DNA of 64,000 bases from Mycobacterium sp. DL592 (GCF_011694515.1 NZ_CP050192.1:357932-421931), one strand, 5' to 3'. Positions 49,089 through 59,200 are shown, counted from the stretch's first letter. Program-made: numbers and translations. The notes: generated from the sequence alone by a model not told the origin.

Positions 49089-49893
49089 GGGTGTGGCCCT
49101 GGGTGTGTCCGGAGTGGTCGAAGTGTTCGCCGACGACCACGTACCGATTGCCGACCTGGACCACCTGGATGTCGGCGCGGTAGAGCTCCGAGAGAGTCTC
49201 GGAGGTCATCACCTCGGCCACGGTGCCGATCCGGAACCGACCGTCGACCAGATAGATGACCCGGTCGACGTAGGGCAGCACGGGGTTGACCTCGTGGGTC
49301 ACGAAGAGCACCGCGGTGCCGGACTGGCGGCGCCGGTCGATGAGCTGGGCGACCAGCCGGGCATTGGCGGGGTCGAGGTTGAGCAGCGGCTCGTCGCACA
49401 GCAGCAGCACCGGGTCACTGGCCAGCGCCTGGGCGACCCGGAGCCGTTGCAGCTCGCCGCCGGACATCACCCCGACCGCCACCTTCGCCAGCTTCAGCGC
49501 GTGCACCTGGGCCAGCGCCCGGTCGACGGCCTCGCGGCGGTGGTGGCGCGCGGTGGGGTTCAGCGATGCGACGCCCCAGCGGTGTCCGTCGATACCGAGG
49601 CCGACGAGGTCGCGGCCGCGCAGGCTCAGTCCGCGGTCGACGGCACGGTGCTGGGGGACGTAGCCGATCTTCTCGCTTCCGGCCTCGACCGGCCGGCCCT
49701 GGATCGTCGCGGTGCCTGCGGACAGCGACAGCTGGCCGAGCAGCACCTTGAGCAGCGACGTCTTGCCGGTCCCGTTCGGTCCCAGGATGGCGATGAACTC
49801 ACCGGCCGACACCGTCAGGTCGAGGTGATCCCACAGCACCCGGTCGCCGAAGGCCAACCGGGCACCGGTCAACGACACGACCTCGGCAGCCAC
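49081..49893 (-). CDS. znuC: zinc ABC transporter ATP-binding protein
   Basis: A 270-residue ABC ATPase: Walker A GPNGTGKTS (~38-46), Q-loop YVPQHR, signature MSGGELQRLRVAQAL in place of LSGGQ, Walker B LLLCDEPLLNLD and H-loop VTHEV. The C-terminus is His-rich (HFDHSGHTQGHTHE, five His in the last 15 residues), which could bind zinc and sense or buffer it. GTG 49893 lies 9 nt behind the znuA stop. Confidence 0.93.
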   Translation of the reverse strand: MAAEVVSLTGARLAFGDRVLWDHLDLTVSAGEFIAILGPNGTGKTSLLKVLLGQLSLSAGTATIQGRPVEAGSEKIGYVPQHRAVDRGLSLRGRDLVGLGIDGHRWGVASLNPTARHHRREAVDRALAQVHALKLAKVAVGVMSGGELQRLRVAQALASDPVLLLCDEPLLNLDPANARLVAQLIDRRRQSGTAVLFVTHEVNPVLPYVDRVIYLVDGRFRIGTVAEVMTSETLSELYRADIQVVQVGNRYVVVGEHFDHSGHTQGHTHE

Positions 49894-49902
49894 AAGCAGT
49901 GA

Positions 49903-50814
49903 TTATCGGTTCTGCTGCAGTGCGCTCGCCAACCGGTTGGCGGTATCGCGCTGCCAGGACAGATAAGTGCTGCCCTCGGGCAGGGTCTCGGTGACCCCGA
50001 CGATGGGCACTCCGGCGCTCTGGGCGGCCGCCTGGACCTGCTTGGTGACCGGGGTGATGGTCTGTTCGTTGAACACCACGGCCGCGACTTGCCGGTTCTT
50101 GATCAGGTCGAGCATGGCGGCGACGTCGACGGGCGCCGGGTCGGTGTCCTGCTCGACAGCGCTGGCGAAGCCCTCCGGGGTCTTGTCGGTCAGCCCGGCG
50201 GCTTCCAGCAGGTAGTGCGCGACGGGTTCGGTGGCCACCACGGCCGCGCCGGGGTGGGTGGTGCGGATCGACTTCTCGATCTGCTCGATGGCGTCGGCGT
50301 CGCGGTTGAAGGTCGCGACGTTGGTCTTGTAGTCGGCGGCGTGCGCCGGATCGTCCTGCGACAGTTTGTCGCCGATCGAGGTGGCGACGGCTTTGGCGGT
50401 CCCGAGGTCGTAGAAGACGTGCTCGTTGGCGGGGCTGGGTTCGCCGGTGGCGCTGAGCAGCTTGTAGGCGTCGATCGAGGTGACACCGGGGTGGCCGGCG
50501 AGCACGTCGTCGACCCAGTGGTCGTAGCCGCCGCCGTTGTAGACCACCAGGGCGGCGTCGGTGATCGCGGCCGCGTCCGACGGGCTGGCTTCGAAGGAAT
50601 GCGGATCAGCTGAGGCGTTGGTGATGATCGCCTTCACCTTGGCGTGGTCGCCGGCGACGGCCTGGGCGACGCTGCCCCACACGTTGGTGGAGGCGACGAC
50701 GGACGGGGGCCCGGATTTGGTGTCGGCCCCACCGGTGTTCTTGTCACCGCCGCACGCACTCAGCCCGACTGACAACACCAACGCCGACACTGCGACAACC
50801 GCACCTGCGCGCAC
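49903..50814 (-). CDS. znuA: zinc ABC transporter substrate-binding lipoprotein
   Basis: A 303-residue cluster A-I solute-binding lipoprotein. The signal ends in VGLSAC (Cys21). Probable metal ligands are His in SADPHSFEASPSD, His in ANEHVFYDL, Glu or His in ATEPVAHYLL and the Glu in VVFNEQTI. There is no long His-rich loop, unlike E. coli ZnuA. It heads znuA-znuC-znuB. A Zur-like palindrome lies 22 nt upstream of the ATG, so it should be derepressed in zinc starvation. Confidence 0.92.
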   Translation of the reverse strand: MRAGAVVAVSALVLSVGLSACGGDKNTGGADTKSGPPSVVASTNVWGSVAQAVAGDHAKVKAIITNASADPHSFEASPSDAAAITDAALVVYNGGGYDHWVDDVLAGHPGVTSIDAYKLLSATGEPSPANEHVFYDLGTAKAVATSIGDKLSQDDPAHAADYKTNVATFNRDADAIEQIEKSIRTTHPGAAVVATEPVAHYLLEAAGLTDKTPEGFASAVEQDTDPAPVDVAAMLDLIKNRQVAAVVFNEQTITPVTKQVQAAAQSAGVPIVGVTETLPEGSTYLSWQRDTANRLASALQQNR

Positions 50815-50835
50815 GACCGCTCCTTCTAATACAAA

Positions 50836-50850
50836 TGAAAACCGTTTCCA
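50836..50850. promoter_or_regulatory. Zur box in front of znuA
   Basis: TGAAAACCGTTTCCA is a 15-bp near-palindrome (TGGAAACGGTTTTCA on the other strand), matching the AT-rich Zur operator type known from mycobacteria. It lies between znuA (ATG at 50814, minus strand) and the lacI gene (50910), and is the only AT-rich inverted repeat in the gap. Zinc-bound Zur would block znuACB transcription. Confidence 0.75.
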
Positions 50851-50909
50851 ATAAAGTCTAGAGTACTGATGCGGGGTTTACGCAAGCCGATCCGCTAGCC
50901 TCACAGAGC

Positions 50910-52010
50910 ATGTCCAGAAGTCCCGCGCCGCGGCGCCGGGCGACGCTGGCCTCATTGGCGGCCGAACTCAAGGTTTCACGCACCACGATCTCCAATGCCT
51001 ACAACCGGCCCGACCAGTTGTCGGCCGATCTGCGCGAGCGCGTGCTGGCCACGGCCAAGCGCCTCGGCTATCCGGGTCCGGACCCAGTGGCTCGCTCACT
51101 GCGAACCCGCAAGGCCGGTGCGGTCGGGTTGCTCATCACCGAACCGCTGACGTACTCGTTCAACGATCCGGCAGCACTCAATTTCGTTGCCGGACTGGCC
51201 GAATCGTGCGAAGAAGTCGGACAAGGCCTGCTGCTGGTGGCGGCCGGCCCGGGCCGCAGCGTCACTGACGGCACCAATGCGGTGTTGTCGGCGGGTGTGG
51301 ACGGCTTCGTCATCTACGCCGCCTCCGACGACGACCCCTATCTGCAGACCGTGTTGCAGCGCCACCTGCCGGTCGTCGTCGTCGACCAGCCCAAGGATGT
51401 CCCCGGGGCGTCGCGGGTCTGCATCGATGACCGCGCGGCCATGCGCGGGATAGCCGAGTACGTGATCGGCCTCGGCCACCACGAGATCGGCCTGCTGACA
51501 ATGCGACTGGGCAGGGAGCCCGGCCCGGGCGGCCACGGCACCGGCCTGGTGACCCCGGATCGGTTGCGGCATTCGCACTTTCACGTCCAAAGCGAGCGGA
51601 TCGCCGGGGTGCTCGACGCCATGGCCTCGGCGGGCCTGGATCCCGCCACCCTGACCATCGTCGAGAGCTACGAACACCTGCCGGCCTCCGGCGCCGCGGC
51701 CGCCGAACACGCGCTGCAGGCCAACCCGCACCTGTCCGCACTGCTGTGCACCACCGACGTGCTGGCCATCTCGGCGATGGATTACCTACGCGCCCATGGC
51801 ATTTACGTACCCGGCCAGATGACCGTGACGGGCTTCGACGGAATTCCCGAAGCCCTGAACCGGGGGTTGACCACGGTGTCGCAGCCCAGCCTGGAGAAGG
51901 GCAAGCGGGCCGGGCGGCTGCTGCACAGCCCGCCGCGCGACGGACTGCCGGTCATCGATGTGTTGTCGACCGAACTGGTCCGCGGCCGCACCGCCGGACC
52001 GCCGGCCTAG
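50910..52010 (+). CDS. LacI-family transcriptional regulator
   Basis: A 366-residue regulator (Rv3575c counterpart) with an N-terminal LacI helix-turn-helix (LASLAAELKVSRTTISNAYNR, ~15-34) and hinge helix (PDPVARSLRTRKAGAVG), followed by a periplasmic-binding-protein-like effector domain (~70-350). It includes LSALLCTTDVLAISAMDYLRAHG and VTGFDGIPEA. The effector is unknown; it is convergent with otsB, sharing the CTAG stop tetranucleotide. TAGCCT lies 8 nt before the ATG. Confidence 0.9.
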   Translation: MSRSPAPRRRATLASLAAELKVSRTTISNAYNRPDQLSADLRERVLATAKRLGYPGPDPVARSLRTRKAGAVGLLITEPLTYSFNDPAALNFVAGLAESCEEVGQGLLLVAAGPGRSVTDGTNAVLSAGVDGFVIYAASDDDPYLQTVLQRHLPVVVVDQPKDVPGASRVCIDDRAAMRGIAEYVIGLGHHEIGLLTMRLGREPGPGGHGTGLVTPDRLRHSHFHVQSERIAGVLDAMASAGLDPATLTIVESYEHLPASGAAAAEHALQANPHLSALLCTTDVLAISAMDYLRAHGIYVPGQMTVTGFDGIPEALNRGLTTVSQPSLEKGKRAGRLLHSPPRDGLPVIDVLSTELVRGRTAGPPA

Positions 52011-52774
52011 CCGACCAGCCAGTCGCGGCGGATCTCGTGCAGTACCTGCAGGGCCGCCGCCACGTCGTCGGGCGCCTCGACCCGGTAGCCGGCGCGGGTG
52101 TCGCCCGGGCCCACCTTCACCCCGACGTCGGTTCCGGCCAGCCTGCTGAAGGCCTTCTCGTCGGTCACGTCGTCGCCGAAGAACACGATGGCGTCGGCCT
52201 CGTCGCGCTGCCGCAACAGGTCCAGCGCCTCGCCCTTGTCGGTGTTGATCACCGCGAACTCCCGGACGGCCTTGCCTTCGGTGATGTGGACGTCCCAGCC
52301 GTCGACAGCTGCCAGCGCGGCATCGAGCGCCTGCTGGGCGTGTTCGGGAGCGGTGTTTCGGACATGGAAGGCGACGCTGACCGGTTTGGTCTCGATGGTC
52401 GCGCCCGGGTACCGGGCGGCGATATCGGCCATCGCCTGCTCAATGTCGGCCAGCAACGCCCTGGCGGAGGCGTCGACGGCGTCGAGGAAGTCGGCGTCGA
52501 ACTCCGAACCGTGGCTGCCCACCAGGTGCACGTCGGATGGGGCGCCGGAGAGCACGGCCAGGTCGCGGCGCGCCCGCCCGGAGATCAGTGCGGCCGAGGT
52601 CCCCCGCAGGGCTGCCAGCGCCGCCAGGGCCTCGGCTGCGGCCGGGATGGGGCGCGCGTCGGCGGGGTTGGACACGATCGGTGCGATGGTGCCGTCGAAA
52701 TCGGAAGCCACCAAAAGGCGCGGAACCCGCGCGATGTCGGTCAGCGCGCGATGCAGATCGTCGGGAACAGCCAC
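52007..52774 (-). CDS. otsB: trehalose-6-phosphate phosphatase
   Basis: HAD-superfamily phosphatase completing trehalose synthesis. The 255-residue protein has the nucleophile motif VASDFDGTIAPI, ISGRARRDL, GSHGSEF, and the late HAD motif FFGDDVTDEKAF. Lys in TEGKAVREF and NTDKGEAL support phosphate and cap binding. It is a single-domain form, without the long N-terminal extension of M. tuberculosis OtsB2. GTG 52774 begins VAVPDDLHRAL, six nucleotides behind the kstR stop. Confidence 0.9.
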   Translation of the reverse strand: MAVPDDLHRALTDIARVPRLLVASDFDGTIAPIVSNPADARPIPAAAEALAALAALRGTSAALISGRARRDLAVLSGAPSDVHLVGSHGSEFDADFLDAVDASARALLADIEQAMADIAARYPGATIETKPVSVAFHVRNTAPEHAQQALDAALAAVDGWDVHITEGKAVREFAVINTDKGEALDLLRQRDEADAIVFFGDDVTDEKAFSRLAGTDVGVKVGPGDTRAGYRVEAPDDVAAALQVLHEIRRDWLVG

Positions 52775-52779
52775 CGGCT

Positions 52780-53442
52780 CTAGGGTGCGCCCTCGTCGCC
52801 GATCAACAGCCGCACCGCAAGGTCCAGACGTTTGCTGACGTCGGTGGCTGAAGCGCGCCGCGTCAGCCAGGCGAGCAAATTCGACAGCCACACATCGGAG
52901 ATGACGCGGGCGATGTGGTACTGGTCTTCGGTCGGTTCGCCGTCGCTCATCGCCCTGGCGAACATGCTGTCGATGATCTTCTCGACGTGATCAACCTCAC
53001 CGGCCGCCGAGGCGTCGGCGAACACGTAGGCCCGCGTCATCGCCTCGGTCAGCAGTGGGTTGCGCTGCATGGCCCGATTGAGCTTGCCCACCATGAAGTT
53101 CAGCCGATGGAAGGGTGTGCCACCAGAGACGGCGGACCGGTCGGTCTTGGCGTCGATGCGCTCGAACTCGCGGGCCAGGGCCGAAACGAGCAGGTGCACC
53201 TTCGACGGGAAGTAGCGGTAGAGCGTACCGACGGCCACGTCGGCCCGGTCGGCGACCGCGCGCATCTGTACAGCCTCGTAACCGCCCTTGGAGGCGATCG
53301 CCATGGTGGCGTCGAGGATGCGCTTGCGACGTTCACGCTGCGCCTCGGAGCCCAGCTCGGACTCGGCAAGCACCGACACCGGCATCACCTCGCGCGGCTG
53401 CGACCCGGATCCGGCCGACGATTTCTGCGCGGGCGATGACAT
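52780..53442 (-). CDS. kstR: cholesterol catabolism repressor KstR
   Basis: TetR-type repressor of the large cholesterol regulon; relieved by 3-oxo-cholestenoyl-CoA-type ligands. The product is nearly identical to M. tuberculosis KstR (Rv3574) from VLAESELGSEAQRERRKRIL onward, with the HTH at YEAVQMRAVADRADVAVGTLYRYF. ATG 53442 has a GGAAGGAG ribosome site and yields 220 residues; an ATG at 53385 would give the shorter M. tuberculosis-like N-terminus. It is divergent from fadE34, with a KstR operator between them. Confidence 0.97.
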   Translation of the reverse strand: MSSPAQKSSAGSGSQPREVMPVSVLAESELGSEAQRERRKRILDATMAIASKGGYEAVQMRAVADRADVAVGTLYRYFPSKVHLLVSALAREFERIDAKTDRSAVSGGTPFHRLNFMVGKLNRAMQRNPLLTEAMTRAYVFADASAAGEVDHVEKIIDSMFARAMSDGEPTEDQYHIARVISDVWLSNLLAWLTRRASATDVSKRLDLAVRLLIGDEGAP

Positions 53443-53582
53443 GGCTGGACGGCTCCTTCCGTGCGCGGTCGTGGAGAAACGATACGCATTGCTACGGTGC
53501 GCGGCGCTTCTGTTCATCCCCCACGTCGGCCGCGTGTCCTGCTGGTATGGCGGTCGACTTGACGGTTGATCGCTGGCACTAT

Positions 53583-53596
53583 TAGAACACGTTCTA
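53583..53596. promoter_or_regulatory. KstR operator in front of fadE34
   Basis: TAGAACACGTTCTA fits the KstR consensus TNNAACNNGTTNNA exactly and is a perfect inverted repeat. It lies 54 nt before the fadE34 GTG and about 140 nt before the kstR start, so it can control fadE34 and possibly kstR itself. Confidence 0.92.
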
Positions 53597-53649
53597 GTGG
53601 GTCGAGACGTTTTTCAGCGGCCCTTCTTTGTCAAACCTAGGAGCCGACG

Positions 53650-55755
53650 GTGTCAGCGACCATCACCGACGAACAGTTTGCCGCCCGCGAGTTGGTTCGC
53701 AGCTGGGCCTCGTCAGCGACGGCGCACGCCGCGGTGCGGGAAGTCGAGCAGGGCACCCCCGACGCCTGGCGGCCGGTCTACTCCGGGCTGGCCGAGCTCG
53801 GACTGTTCGGAGTGGCGGTACCCGAGGAGGCCGGCGGCGCCGGCGGTTCGCTTCAGGATTTGACCGCCATGGTCGAGGAGGCGGCCCGCGCATTGATCCC
53901 CGGACCGGTCGTGACCACCGCGCTGGCCACCCTGGTGGTGACTGACCAGGACCTCCTCGACGCGCTGGCCTCGGGGCAGCGCACCGCGGGTGTGGCATTG
54001 CGCGCCGATCTGCGCGACGAGGGCGGCCGGGTCTCCGGCACCGTCGAGACGGTGCTGGGCGCCGACGCGGGTGGCGTGCTGCTGCTGCCGGTCGGTGACG
54101 CTGTCGTGCTGGTCGATGCCGCCGGCGACGGTGTGACCGTCGAGTTACTGGAGGCCACCGACTTCTCCCGCCCGCTGGCCCGCGTGACGTTGGCCTCCGC
54201 GGCGGCCACCACGTTGTCGGTGTCGCGGCGACGCTTCGAGGATCTGGCCGCGACGCTGCTGGCGGCCGAGGCCGCCGGGGTGGCGCTGTGGGCGCTGGAG
54301 ACCGCCACCGAGTACGCCAAGGTGCGCGAGCAGTTCGGCAAGCCGATCGGCAGCTTCCAGGCGATCAAGCACATGTGCGCCGAGATGCTGCTGCGCTCGC
54401 AGCAGGCCGCCGTGGCCGCGGCTGACGCGGCGGTCGCGGGGTCGGGTTCTGACGACGACCAGCTGGCGATCGCCGCCGCGATCGCCGCCGCGATCGGGAT
54501 CGGCTCGGCCCAGACCAACGCCAAGGACGCCATCCAGGTGCTCGGCGGTATCGGGATCACCTGGGAGCACGACGCTCACCTCTATCTGCGGCGCGCCTAC
54601 GGGATCGGCCATTTCCTCGGTGGCCGTCCGGCATGGCTGCGCCGGGTCGCGACGCTGACGCTGCAGGGCGTGCGCCGCGAACTGCACGTCGATTTGGAGT
54701 CGGTGGCGCACCTGCAGCCCGAGATCGCCGCCGCGGTCGCCGAGGTGGCGGCCCTGCCGCTCGAGCAGCGCCAGCCCGCGTTGGCAGGCAACGGCCTGCT
54801 GGCGCCGCACTGGCCGAAGCCCCACGGCCGCAACGCTTCTCCGGCCGAGCAGCTGCTGATCGACCAGGAGCTGGCCGCCGCGGGCATCCAACGGCCCGAT
54901 CTGGTGATCGGCTGGTGGGCGCTTCCGACCATCCTCGACGCCGGCACACCCGAGCAGATCGAGCGGTTCGTGGCGCCGACACTGCGGGGCGAGCTCATCT
55001 GGTGCCAGCTGTTCAGCGAGCCGGGTGCGGGTTCGGACCTCGCCGCGTTGCGCATGAAAGCTGTTCGGGCCGAAGGTGGTTGGCGCTTGACCGGGCAGAA
55101 GGTGTGGAACTCTGCTGCGCAGAAGGCGCACTACGGGGTATGCCTGGCCAGGACGGATCAGGACGCGCCCAAGCACAAGGGCATCACCTACTTCATCGTC
55201 GACATGAAAACCCCGGGCATCGTGGTGCGCCCACTACGTGAGATCACCGGCGACGAATTGTTCAACGAGGTCTTCTTCGACGACGTCTTCGTACCCGACG
55301 AGCTGGTGGTCGGTGCGGTCAACGACGGCTGGCGGCTGGCCCGCACCACGCTGGCCAACGAGCGTGTCGCCATGGCCGGTGGCACCGCACTGGGCAACCC
55401 GGTGGAGGAGATGTTGCAGTCGGCGGCGAAGCACGAGCTCGACACCGCACTGCTCGACCGGGTGGGAGAGCTGATCCTGTCCGCACAGGCCGGCTCCCTG
55501 CTGGATCAGCGCATCGCCCAGCTGGCGGTCGCAGGCTTGGACACCGGCGCAGAAGCCAGTGCCCGCAAGCTGATCGGGGTGCGCCACCGCCAGGAGCTGG
55601 CGGAGTTCCGGATGGAATTGTCGGAGTCCGCAGGCGCCGTCGTCGACAAGCGCGTGCACGACTTCCTCAACACCCGCTGCCTGTCCATCGCCGGCGGCAC
55701 CGAGCAGATCCTGCTCACCATGGCCGGCGAACGTCTGCTCGGCCTGCCCCGCTGA
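53650..55755 (+). CDS. fadE34: two-domain acyl-CoA dehydrogenase, cholesterol side chain
   Basis: A 701-residue fusion of two acyl-CoA-dehydrogenase domains (Rv3573c/ChsE3 type), acting on a steroid side-chain CoA ester. The first half (~1-340) has LGLFGVAVPEEAGGAGG, EQFGKPIGSFQAIKHM and QVLGGIGITWEHD. The second (~350-701) has WCQLFSEPGAGSDLAALR, GQKVWNSAAQKAHYG, TRCLSIAGGTEQILL and ends ERLLGLPR. The GTG at 53650 follows a KstR box by 54 nt. Other mycobacteria form heterotetrameric dehydrogenases from separate chains; here the two halves are one polypeptide. Confidence 0.94.
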   Translation: MSATITDEQFAARELVRSWASSATAHAAVREVEQGTPDAWRPVYSGLAELGLFGVAVPEEAGGAGGSLQDLTAMVEEAARALIPGPVVTTALATLVVTDQDLLDALASGQRTAGVALRADLRDEGGRVSGTVETVLGADAGGVLLLPVGDAVVLVDAAGDGVTVELLEATDFSRPLARVTLASAAATTLSVSRRRFEDLAATLLAAEAAGVALWALETATEYAKVREQFGKPIGSFQAIKHMCAEMLLRSQQAAVAAADAAVAGSGSDDDQLAIAAAIAAAIGIGSAQTNAKDAIQVLGGIGITWEHDAHLYLRRAYGIGHFLGGRPAWLRRVATLTLQGVRRELHVDLESVAHLQPEIAAAVAEVAALPLEQRQPALAGNGLLAPHWPKPHGRNASPAEQLLIDQELAAAGIQRPDLVIGWWALPTILDAGTPEQIERFVAPTLRGELIWCQLFSEPGAGSDLAALRMKAVRAEGGWRLTGQKVWNSAAQKAHYGVCLARTDQDAPKHKGITYFIVDMKTPGIVVRPLREITGDELFNEVFFDDVFVPDELVVGAVNDGWRLARTTLANERVAMAGGTALGNPVEEMLQSAAKHELDTALLDRVGELILSAQAGSLLDQRIAQLAVAGLDTGAEASARKLIGVRHRQELAEFRMELSESAGAVVDKRVHDFLNTRCLSIAGGTEQILLTMAGERLLGLPR

Positions 55756-55840
55756 GCGCGGTTTCGTCTCGACGGTGCGGTGTCATCCGCAACACGCCGC
55801 GGCCACCGTATGACGATTCACACTCGCGGCGCGAAGCGGC

Positions 55841-56908
55841 CTACTCGTCGTAGGTGACCTCGACCGAGTCGGTCTTCGGCAGTGCCTGACACGCCAGGAT
55901 CAGACCGTCGGCGATGTCATCAGGTTCGAGGACGTCGTTGATGTCCATCTCGACCTCGCCGGAGCGCATGACCACCGCGCAGGCGCCGCAATGTCCTTCG
56001 CGGCAGGAGAACGGTACGTCGAGGCCCTTGTCGATGAGGATGTCGAGCAGCTTGGCGCTGCGCGGCCACGAGACGGTGTGGGTCTGCCCGTCGAGCTCGA
56101 CGACGGCGGTGGCCGGCGGCTCGTCGCCCTCGTCGGTGATCTTCACGGCGGCGAACGGGTCGGTGTCCAGCGACCGGAACACCTCGACGTGCACCTGTTT
56201 GGAGGGGACCCTCAGCAACTCCAACGCGTCCTGGGCGGCCTGCATGAACGGGCCGGGGCCGCAGATGAAGGCCTGCCGGTCGGTGTAGGGCGCCATCAGC
56301 TTGCTCAGCGCCGGCGTGCTCGGCAGGCCCTGCACGGATTCCAGCCAGTGCACGACGGTCAGCCGGTCGGGGTATTTGGCGGCCAGCTCGCGCAGCGCCC
56401 CGGCGAAGATGACGTTGGCTTCGTCACGGTTGGCGTAGAGCAGCGTGACCTGCCCGGCGCCCTGGGAGAGCGCCGACTTGCAGATCGCCAGCATCGGGGT
56501 GATGCCGCTGCCGGCGGCGATCAGCAGGAAGTCGTCGTCGAGTGTCCTGGGGACGAAGGTTCCCGACGGCGCGAGCACATGAATCCGCATGCCCTTGTGC
56601 GCGTGGTCGCACAGCCAGTTCGAGGCGTACCCGTCGACGGTGCGCTTGACCGTGACGGTCAGGGCGTCGTCGGTGAACGGCGAGCTGGACAGCGAGTAGC
56701 AGCGGGCCACCGAGCCGGTGCGGTCGCTGGGGATGCGCAAGGTCAGGAACTGTCCGGGCGCGTAGCGCAGCCGCTCGGCGGGAACGTCGGCGCCGGCCGG
56801 CACGCCGAACACCAGCGAGCGTGCATCGCTGGTCTCGGCGACGACGTCGGTCACTTCGAGTTCAAGGACGTGGCTGCCCAAGGGCTCGTCCGGCGGCACC
56901 TGCGTCAC
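55841..56908 (-). CDS. kshB: 3-ketosteroid-9-alpha-hydroxylase reductase component
   Basis: KshB passes electrons from NADH to the oxygenase KshA during opening of the steroid B ring. The 355-residue protein has an FAD domain (PGQFLTLRI, RCYSLSSSP), an NAD domain (IAAGSGITPMLAI, FICGPGPFM) and a C-terminal plant-type 2Fe-2S domain with ligands in CREGHCGAC plus a final Cys in ILACQAL. The GTG start at 56908 faces hsaA; KstR boxes lie in the 145-nt gap. Counterpart of Rv3571. Confidence 0.96.
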   Translation of the reverse strand: MTQVPPDEPLGSHVLELEVTDVVAETSDARSLVFGVPAGADVPAERLRYAPGQFLTLRIPSDRTGSVARCYSLSSSPFTDDALTVTVKRTVDGYASNWLCDHAHKGMRIHVLAPSGTFVPRTLDDDFLLIAAGSGITPMLAICKSALSQGAGQVTLLYANRDEANVIFAGALRELAAKYPDRLTVVHWLESVQGLPSTPALSKLMAPYTDRQAFICGPGPFMQAAQDALELLRVPSKQVHVEVFRSLDTDPFAAVKITDEGDEPPATAVVELDGQTHTVSWPRSAKLLDILIDKGLDVPFSCREGHCGACAVVMRSGEVEMDINDVLEPDDIADGLILACQALPKTDSVEVTYDE

Positions 56909-56935
56909 GTTGCTTAGCCTTCCCTTTCGCAGAAC

Positions 56936-56949
56936 TAGAACAGGTTACA
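56936..56949. promoter_or_regulatory. KstR operator near kshB
   Basis: TAGAACAGGTTACA matches TNNAACNNGTTNNA exactly. It lies 28 nt upstream of the kshB GTG on the minus strand and probably regulates it. Confidence 0.88.
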
Positions 56950-57003
56950 GAAATGACCATCCATACCGCCACCAGCCCCAGTACCGCGCTGCTCGACACA
57001 AAT

Positions 57004-57017
57004 CGTAACGTGTTCTA
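57004..57017. promoter_or_regulatory. KstR operator near hsaA
   Basis: CGTAACGTGTTCTA matches the KstR consensus with a single deviation (C instead of the first T). It lies 37 nt before the hsaA GTG, separate from the kshB-proximal site 54 nt away, so each divergent gene has its own box. Confidence 0.8.
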
Positions 57018-57053
57018 GTCTGGGTCCAGTAACGCATTTCTGGGAGGCATGCA

Positions 57054-58244
57054 GTGACGTCCATTCAACAGCGTGACGCGCAATCGGTCCTAGCCGGTAT
57101 TGACGAGTTGCTCCCGCGGCTGCGGGAGCGGGCCCAGGAGACCGAGGATCTGCGCCGGGTACCCGAAGCCACGGTCGCCGAGCTCGACGAGGTCGGGTTC
57201 TTCAAGCTGGTACAGCCCGAGCAGTGGGGTGGCTTGCAGTCCGACCCGACGCTGTTCTTCGAGGCGGTGCGCCGGCTGGCCAGCGCCTGCGGGTCCACCG
57301 GCTGGGCGATGGGCATTCTCGGTGTGCACAACTGGCACCTGGCCCAGTTCGAGCAGCAGGCCCAGCAGGACGTCTGGGGTGACGACCCAACGGTGCGGAT
57401 CTCGTCGTCCTACGCACCGATGGGCGCCGGTGTCGTGACGGAGTCCGGCGACGGCTACATCGTCAACGGCGCATGGCGCTGGTCGTCGGGTTGCGATCAC
57501 GCCAGCTGGACGTTCGTCGGCGGCCCGGTGATCAAGGACGGCCGCCCCGTCGACTTCGGCAGCTTCCTGATCCCGATCAGCGACTACAAGATCATCGACG
57601 ACTGGTATGTGGTCGGGCTCAAGGGCACCGGCTCCAAGACGTTGGAGATCAAGGACGTCTTCGTGCCGCGGCACCGCTTCCAGTCGTTCAAGGCCATGAG
57701 CGACGGCACCGCGCCCGGACTGAAGACCAACACCGCGCCGGTGTACAAGATGCCTTGGGGAACAATGCATCCCACCACCATCTCGACTCCGATCGTCGGT
57801 ATGGCGTTCGGCGCCTACGACGCTCACATCGAGCACCAGGGCAAGCGGTTGCGTGCCGCCTACGCAGGCGAGAAGGCCAAGGACGATCCGTTCGCCAAGG
57901 TCCGGATCGCCGAGGCCGGCAGCGATATCGACGCGGCGTGGCTGCAGCTGTCGGGCAACCTCGCCGACGAGTACGCACTGCTGTTGGCGGGCAAGGAAGT
58001 TCCGCTAGAGCTGCGGGCCAAGGCTCGCCGCGACCAGGTGCGCGCCAGCCAGCGGGCGATCACGGCGATCGACCGGCTCTTCGAGGCTGCCGGTGCCACC
58101 GCCCTGCAGACCGAGACTGCGCTGCAGCGGTTCTGGCGTGACGCGCACGCCGGCCGGGTGCACGCCGCCAACGATGCCGAGCGGGCCTACGTGATGTTCG
58201 GCAACCAGGAGTTCGGTCTGCCTCTCGGCGACACCATGGTGTAG
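57054..58244 (+). CDS. hsaA: 3-HSA hydroxylase, oxygenase component
   Basis: Flavin-dependent monooxygenase converting 3-HSA to the catechol 3,4-DHSA in steroid ring A. The 396-residue protein is of the acyl-CoA-dehydrogenase-like group D type: WGGLQSDPTLFFEAVRRLASACGSTGWAMG, NGAWRWSSGCDHASW and FWRDAHAGRVHAANDAERAYVMFG. It uses FMNH2 supplied by HsaB. The start GTG 57054 follows GGGAGG. hsaC begins 54 nt after its stop, leaving no room for hsaD. Confidence 0.96.
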   Translation: MTSIQQRDAQSVLAGIDELLPRLRERAQETEDLRRVPEATVAELDEVGFFKLVQPEQWGGLQSDPTLFFEAVRRLASACGSTGWAMGILGVHNWHLAQFEQQAQQDVWGDDPTVRISSSYAPMGAGVVTESGDGYIVNGAWRWSSGCDHASWTFVGGPVIKDGRPVDFGSFLIPISDYKIIDDWYVVGLKGTGSKTLEIKDVFVPRHRFQSFKAMSDGTAPGLKTNTAPVYKMPWGTMHPTTISTPIVGMAFGAYDAHIEHQGKRLRAAYAGEKAKDDPFAKVRIAEAGSDIDAAWLQLSGNLADEYALLLAGKEVPLELRAKARRDQVRASQRAITAIDRLFEAAGATALQTETALQRFWRDAHAGRVHAANDAERAYVMFGNQEFGLPLGDTMV

Positions 58245-59198
<954 letters not shown>

Positions 59199-59200
59199 CG

